Below, one piece after another: positions 60,044-64,000 of a stretch of 64,000 nt of DNA. The position numbers were made by a program, and so were the translations under genes. The notes beneath the pieces are model-generated. The model was given only the letters and a program-made list of their open reading frames with translations, did no database searches and was not told the origin of the DNA. The DNA comes from CAMAVH01 sp964628235 (GTDB lineage: Bacteria; Pseudomonadota; Alphaproteobacteria; SMXQ01). The stretch lies in assembly GCA_964628235.1 (NCBI GenBank), contig CAZVLU010000007.1, forward strand, positions 1-64,000, read 5' to 3'. The first letter of the stretch is position 1. Each line of letters begins with the position of its first letter.

Positions 60044-61189
60044 TCAGCCCCACACCAACCGCGCCGTCTCGGCCAGCAGCGAGAGTTTGCGTCGCTGGTC
60101 GTCCTCGCTCAGCTTGTTGCCGACGATGTCGGAGGCGAAGCCGCATTGCGGGCTGATGGCGATCTGTTCCAGCGGTACGAATTTCGCCGCCTCGTCGATG
60201 CGCTTGCGCAAGCCGTCGACCGTTTCCATCTCTGGCGTCTTGGTGCTGACGAGACCGAGCACCACCATCTTGCCTTTCGGCAGGAAACGCAGCGGCTCGA
60301 AGCTGCCGGCGCGCGGCGTGTCGTACTCCAGCATGATGCGGTCATGCGGCAGTTCATTGAACAGCCGTTCGGCGATGGCGTCGTACTTGCCCTCGCGATG
60401 CCACATGCTGTGCTGGTTGCCGCGACAGAGATGGATGCCGAAGGTGACGCCCGGAAAGCCCGAAACCACGCGCGCCTCGGCTTGCAATGAGCGCGAGAAA
60501 TTCGCCATCGGGTCTTCGCCGCGCTGCCGCATTTCATAGAGGCTCGGCTCGTCGACATAAGCGGTGAAGCCCGGCGCGTCGATATGCACATATCGGCAGC
60601 CGGCATCGACGAGTCCCTGGATGATCTGGCGTTCAATCGCCACCACGTCGCCCAAGAAACTGTCCATGTCGGGGTAGACCGCTGTGGAGTTTTTGTAGTC
60701 GAAGCGCTGCGAGATGCGGTCGGGGCCGATCAGCGACAACTTGGCCGGCGTTTTCGTCTCGGCGCTGACGAAGCGATATTCCTCGAGCGGAATGTTGCGC
60801 TTCAAGCTGAGCCGTTTGACGGCTGGGCGGCGATGCGACACCGCCGTGCCCGCCTTGGCCAGATCGGGAATCTGCCAGCGCTGGTTGCCCTTGCTGCCCT
60901 CGACGCGCTTTTCATAAGCTTTCATGCTGCCTTCGATGGCGTCGTAGCCCTCGACCGCGCCGCCGAAACTGTCCTGAAAATTGAGCCGGCGCTGCTCGCC
61001 GTCGGTCAATACGGCAAGTCCGGCCTCTTCTTGCATGCGGACCGACTGGCGAACGGCCTTGTCCTCGACGGCGCGAAACTCCGCCGCCGGCAGCTTGCCC
61101 TCATCGAAGGCTTTACGCGCCTCTTTCAGAAAGGCTGGCCGCAGCAGGCTGCCGATCACATCGGTGCGAATGGTTTTCAAATCGCTCAT
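60044..61189 (-). CDS. MetE-like cobalamin-independent methyltransferase (C-terminal domain type)
   Basis: A 381-residue stand-alone relative of the catalytic half of cobalamin-independent methionine synthase. Zinc ligands are visible as His and Cys in GIHLCRGN, Glu in LEYDTPRAGSFEP and a second Cys in ISPQCGF. It lacks the N-terminal MetE half, as do archaeal-type and many catabolic relatives, so the methyl donor and acceptor are uncertain. It is convergent with the RidA-like gene (15 bases between stops) and may be unrelated to that operon. Confidence 0.85.
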   Translation of the reverse strand: MSDLKTIRTDVIGSLLRPAFLKEARKAFDEGKLPAAEFRAVEDKAVRQSVRMQEEAGLAVLTDGEQRRLNFQDSFGGAVEGYDAIEGSMKAYEKRVEGSKGNQRWQIPDLAKAGTAVSHRRPAVKRLSLKRNIPLEEYRFVSAETKTPAKLSLIGPDRISQRFDYKNSTAVYPDMDSFLGDVVAIERQIIQGLVDAGCRYVHIDAPGFTAYVDEPSLYEMRQRGEDPMANFSRSLQAEARVVSGFPGVTFGIHLCRGNQHSMWHREGKYDAIAERLFNELPHDRIMLEYDTPRAGSFEPLRFLPKGKMVVLGLVSTKTPEMETVDGLRKRIDEAAKFVPLEQIAISPQCGFASDIVGNKLSEDDQRRKLSLLAETARLVWG

Positions 61190-61391
61190 GACGCGCTCCC
61201 CTGAATCTTTTTATGCCGTCATTTTAAGGACAGGCAGGATTCGGACCAGGGGGTAATTTCGCCGCCATATTTCAGGTGGGCAGCAGCGCATCCGCGCGTA
61301 TGATGCCCACGGGAGATGAGAACGAGCCGCTCAAAGCGGTCGCGACTGACTTCCGAGACATGACATAGCCCCCTGACGGATCGCCCATCGC

Positions 61392-62630
61392 ATGGCCGTG
61401 ACGCATCCCCTTCTGCGCGTTTGGACGCATCGCAACTACGCCTACTATATCGGCGGCATGACGCCCAATCTCATTACCTTGTGGATGCAGCGCGTCGGCC
61501 TCGGCTGGCTCGCGTGGGAACTGACCGAATCGCCGATCTGGCTCGGCCTCGTCGCCGCCGCCGATTTGGCTCCCATGCTGTTCCTTGCGCCGTTCGCCGG
61601 CGTCGTTACCGATCGCGGCGATCCCTTGCGCCAGCAGCGTATCTGCGTCGCCCTGGAAGTCCTGCAAGCCCTGGCGCTCGGCGTTTTCGCACTCGCCGGC
61701 CTGATGACGATCGAGTTGCTCTTCGCATTGTCGCTGTTTCTCGGCTTTATCCACCCCTTCGCCTCGACCTCGCGCCACGCCATCGTGCCGGCGACCGTGC
61801 CGCGCGACATCTTTTCCACCGCCGTGGCGCTCGACTCGGCGCTGTTCAACGCCTCGCGTTTCATGGGTCCGGCGCTGGCCGGGCTCATCATTCCGTTCTA
61901 TGGGGCGGGCGGCACCTTCATCGTCAACGCCATCGGCTGCGGCATTTTCTTCTGGGCGCTGTTTCAAGTCGATCTGGTGCCGCCCAAGCGCAGTCGTGAG
62001 CACCGAAGCGTGTGGAGCGATGTCGCCGCCAGCACCGCCTATATCCGCGGCCATGTCGGCATCGCCGTGCTGTTCGTGCTGCTGGCGGTGATTTCGACGT
62101 TCGCGCGTCCGCTACAAGACATGCTGCCGGGCTTTTCCGGCCAGGTGTTCAACGCCGGCGCGGTCGGCCTCGCCTGGCTGACCTCCAGCATGGGCATCGG
62201 CGCCATGTCGAGCGCCGTCTGGATCGCCGCGCGCGGCCGCGTCGCCGGCCTGACCTACAGCGTCGTCCTCGGCTGTTTAGGCCTCGCTGTTTCGGTGGCC
62301 GGCTTCGTCGCGACCGACAATCTCTATGTCGCCAGCTTGTTCAGCGCGCTTTGCGGCTTCACCATGAACAGCATGTCGACCAGCGTCCAAGCGCTGGTGC
62401 AGACGACGGTCGAGGACAATATGCGCGGCCGCGTCATGGCCTTTTACACGCTGATCTATCGCGGCACGCCGGCCATCGGCGCGCTGCTCGTCGGCGGCCT
62501 GGCGGAATTCGCCGGTTTGCGCTGGGCCTTCGCGGCCGTGGCCATCATTTGCCTGCTCGCCTGGCTGCTCGTCCTCGGCAAACGCCGAGCGATGAAGGGC
62601 GCGCTCGAAGGCCGCCGCGAAGCGGCATAA
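61392..62630 (+). CDS. MFS transporter (EntS/MFS_3-like exporter)
   Basis: A 412-residue major facilitator protein with about twelve helices. The N-terminal RVWTHRNYAYYIGGMTPNLITLWMQRVGLGWLAWELT pattern and FLAPFAGVVTDRGDPLRQQRIC in the loop after helix 2 are typical of the MFS_3 group that includes the enterobactin exporter EntS. No siderophore genes are near, so the substrate is open. It is a single gene, divergent from the MetE-like gene across about 200 bases. Confidence 0.85.
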   Translation: MAVTHPLLRVWTHRNYAYYIGGMTPNLITLWMQRVGLGWLAWELTESPIWLGLVAAADLAPMLFLAPFAGVVTDRGDPLRQQRICVALEVLQALALGVFALAGLMTIELLFALSLFLGFIHPFASTSRHAIVPATVPRDIFSTAVALDSALFNASRFMGPALAGLIIPFYGAGGTFIVNAIGCGIFFWALFQVDLVPPKRSREHRSVWSDVAASTAYIRGHVGIAVLFVLLAVISTFARPLQDMLPGFSGQVFNAGAVGLAWLTSSMGIGAMSSAVWIAARGRVAGLTYSVVLGCLGLAVSVAGFVATDNLYVASLFSALCGFTMNSMSTSVQALVQTTVEDNMRGRVMAFYTLIYRGTPAIGALLVGGLAEFAGLRWAFAAVAIICLLAWLLVLGKRRAMKGALEGRREAA

Positions 62631-62636
62631 AACCGG

Positions 62637-62933
62637 TCAAATCTTAGCGGCAGGCGGCGCGTGACGGCGGCGGATCATGCGCGAGAGATACCAAGCGCAT
62701 CCGGCGGGGACCCCGAACAGGATCGCGAACACGGCGATCTCGACGAGCAGGCTGACGCCATGGGCGAAGAAGCCGTAAGCGCCGTTCAGCACAGTCGCCA
62801 CCAGCCAGAACCAAATGAACAGCCGCCCGCCATCGGTGAAGCCGGCGCCGCGCGACTTGTTGACGAAATGAGCGACGACAAGAAATAGCAGCATGATCGC
62901 CATGCCGATCGCGACGATAACCAAAGTACGCAC
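62637..62933 (-). CDS. Small membrane protein (98 aa), unknown function
   Basis: A 98-residue protein with an N-terminal helix (TLVIVAIGMAIMLLFLVVAHFV), a polar loop, two further helices (LFIWFWLVATVLNGAYGFF and LLVEIAVFAILFGVPAGCAWYL) and a basic tail (RMIRRRHAPP). The GTG at 62933 with GAGG six bases upstream is the likely start; the frame is open further to 62987 but that part is not hydrophobic or conserved in appearance. Convergent with the MFS gene. Family not recognised. Confidence 0.6.
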   Translation of the reverse strand: MRTLVIVAIGMAIMLLFLVVAHFVNKSRGAGFTDGGRLFIWFWLVATVLNGAYGFFAHGVSLLVEIAVFAILFGVPAGCAWYLSRMIRRRHAPPAAKI

Positions 62934-62983
62934 GGAAGACCTCGCGAAACATTGTGGTTCCCGCAATCTAGCGGGAACTGAGG

Positions 62984-63196
62984 TCACTCGCCAATCTTGC
63001 CTGGCTTAGTCTTAGACGACGGCCGCTTCTTAGATGAGATGGTTTCCGGCGTTCCGGCTTCTTCCCGCGCGTCGCCGCTGCGCGCGCCATATGCCTCGCG
63101 TAACGGAGCGCTGCCCATGGGCTGCTCAGGGCGCGACTCGATGCCGCCTTGCGCGACATTGCGCGGTCGCTTCAGCGAGGGTTTTGGCGGCTTCAT
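62984..63196 (-). CDS. Small hydrophilic hypothetical protein (70 aa)
   Basis: A 70-residue, very basic and Pro/Ser-rich protein (KPPKPSLKRPRN at the start, SSKKRPSSKTKPGKIGE at the end) with no hydrophobic segment, probably disordered. GGGAGA seven bases before the ATG supports translation. It may bind nucleic acid or be a chance frame; similar short basic proteins are common as uncharacterised genes in alphaproteobacteria. It is followed at once by the small membrane protein gene on the same strand. Confidence 0.5.
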   Translation of the reverse strand: MKPPKPSLKRPRNVAQGGIESRPEQPMGSAPLREAYGARSGDAREEAGTPETISSKKRPSSKTKPGKIGE

Positions 63197-63333
63197 GACG
63201 GATTCTCCCTAATCAGAGAGCAACGCCGCGACGTGATCTCCGTTCCGACTTGCTAAATTGTCGGACTGGAATAATTTCAGAGAGCGGCAAAGTATCGTCT
63301 TAGAAAATCCCGCCGGATTTGCAATAATGGGGC

Positions 63334-64000
63334 ATGAACACGCAATCACTTGGCAGCCGCGCCGGCCATCGTGAAACCGGGTCCGTGGCGCATTCGGCGC
63401 AAGGCCTCTACGGCGAATTCGCAGAGGCCGTGCCGTCTGTCCGCGCCGGGCAGATCGCCTCGTCGTACGGAGGTTTCATCGCCACTTGCGCCGTCATGTA
63501 TGGCGTCTTCGATTTTTCATATTGGTTGACGATCGCGCTGGCGCCTTTGGCGGCCGGCTTCCTCGTCCGCATCTTCATCATCCAGCATGATTGCGGTCAC
63601 GGCGCGTTCTTTCGCACGCGGCGGGCCAACGACATGCTCGGCATGGTTTGCAGCTTGATCACGCTGGCGCCCTATGCAACCTGGAAGCGTCAGCACGCCG
63701 GCCACCACGGCGTCTGGAATAATTTAGATCAACGCCAGAGCGGACTCGATATTTATTCGTCATGCCTGACCGTCGCCGAATATAGGGCGCTCACGCCCGG
63801 CGCGCAGCGGCGCCATCGCCTGATCCGCAACCCCGTCGTTGCCAACATTCTGCTGCCGCCGATGGTCTTTCTGCTGCTGTATAGATTTCCGTTCGATACG
63901 CCGCCGAGCTGGCGCCGCGAACGGGCCGCCGTCTATCTCACCGATCTCGCGATCCTCGCCATTCTCGTCGCGCTCGGTTTTGCATTCGGATTCGACCGTG
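63334..64000 (+). CDS. Fatty acid desaturase (3' end outside window)
   Basis: The first 222 codons of a membrane desaturase. Two of the three His boxes are visible: HDCGHGAFF (about residues 87-95) and RQHAGHHGVWNN (about 122-133), with hydrophobic helices before (GFIATCAVMYGVFDFSYWLTIALAPLAAGFL, residues 48-78) and after (ILLPPMVFLLLY). The spacing and HDCGH..HAGHH form match the delta-12-type acyl-lipid desaturase group. The third box must lie beyond the window. It stands alone after a 137-base gap from the small basic gene. Confidence 0.9.
   Translation, partial: MNTQSLGSRAGHRETGSVAHSAQGLYGEFAEAVPSVRAGQIASSYGGFIATCAVMYGVFDFSYWLTIALAPLAAGFLVRIFIIQHDCGHGAFFRTRRANDMLGMVCSLITLAPYATWKRQHAGHHGVWNNLDQRQSGLDIYSSCLTVAEYRALTPGAQRRHRLIRNPVVANILLPPMVFLLLYRFPFDTPPSWRRERAAVYLTDLAILAILVALGFAFGFDR

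Noticed and set aside
61190..61391. Riboswitch (B12 or SAM-II) in front of the MetE-like gene
   Set aside because: The gap contains a GGCAGGATTC-like stretch but none of the conserved blocks of either class in the right order.

Overview
The window is GC-rich, gene-dense bacterial chromosome that reads as an alphaproteobacterium. Supporting signs are a LexA box of the GAAC-N7-GAAC type, two promoters of the EcfG general-stress type (GGAAC-N17-CGTT), homospermidine synthase paired with an ornithine decarboxylase, a membrane-anchored cytochrome c beside kdsB-pheA, and the order SRP RNA-dnaX-ybaB-recR. I cannot name the genus. No rRNA, tRNA, CRISPR array, insertion sequence or prophage was seen. 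Most genes are housekeeping or metabolic, with many 1-4 bp ATGA/GTGA overlaps. Long antisense open frames are common because of the base composition and are not reported as genes.

1-15.9 kb: the end of a membrane protein, an orphan protein, then translation genes (def, fmt, truA), rmuC, a biotin locus split into divergent bioBA and bioFD around a shared control region, recR-ybaB-dnaX with the signal recognition particle RNA upstream of dnaX, a glutamine amidotransferase, nudC, and kdsB-pheA. 16-27.6 kb: cytochrome c, a HisN-type phosphatase, a YejABEF-type peptide ABC transporter followed by a hydroxyacid dehydrogenase, a small secreted protein, a leucyl aminopeptidase and a GST-like protein. 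27.5-38 kb: a TAXI receptor, PPK2, then what looks like a glycan-modification region: a GT-C-like membrane protein, a methyltransferase, an ArnC/GtrB-like glycosyltransferase with an SMR-like partner, and a convergent rfbB-rfbA-epimerase-aminotransferase operon making a dTDP-amino sugar.

38-45 kb: nrdAB (class I ribonucleotide reductase) behind a cobalamin riboswitch, an SOS-type Y-family polymerase behind a LexA box, an MFS transporter, and two divergent stress genes (csbD and a DUF3309 gene) facing each other across two EcfG promoters. 45-48 kb: small membrane and secreted proteins. 48-51 kb: hss-odc for homospermidine synthesis, preceded by a long structured leader with a 14-residue upstream ORF. 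51-55.6 kb: AsmA-like protein, acetyltransferase, beta-barrel protein, DUF2177 protein, HU. 56-61.2 kb: an uncharacterised accessory cluster (Bug receptor, dihydroxyphthalate-decarboxylase-like protein, bicupin, RidA-like protein, MetE-like protein). The end holds an MFS exporter, two small genes and a fatty acid desaturase cut by the window edge.

The strongest leads are regulatory RNA: the hss-odc leader, whose uORF stop codon forms the loop of a hairpin, and the B12 riboswitch on nrdAB. Other leads are the divergent EcfG pair, a palindromic repeat whose core is flipped relative to its flanks, a leader ORF coupled to rfbB, and the unexplained cupin/RidA cluster.
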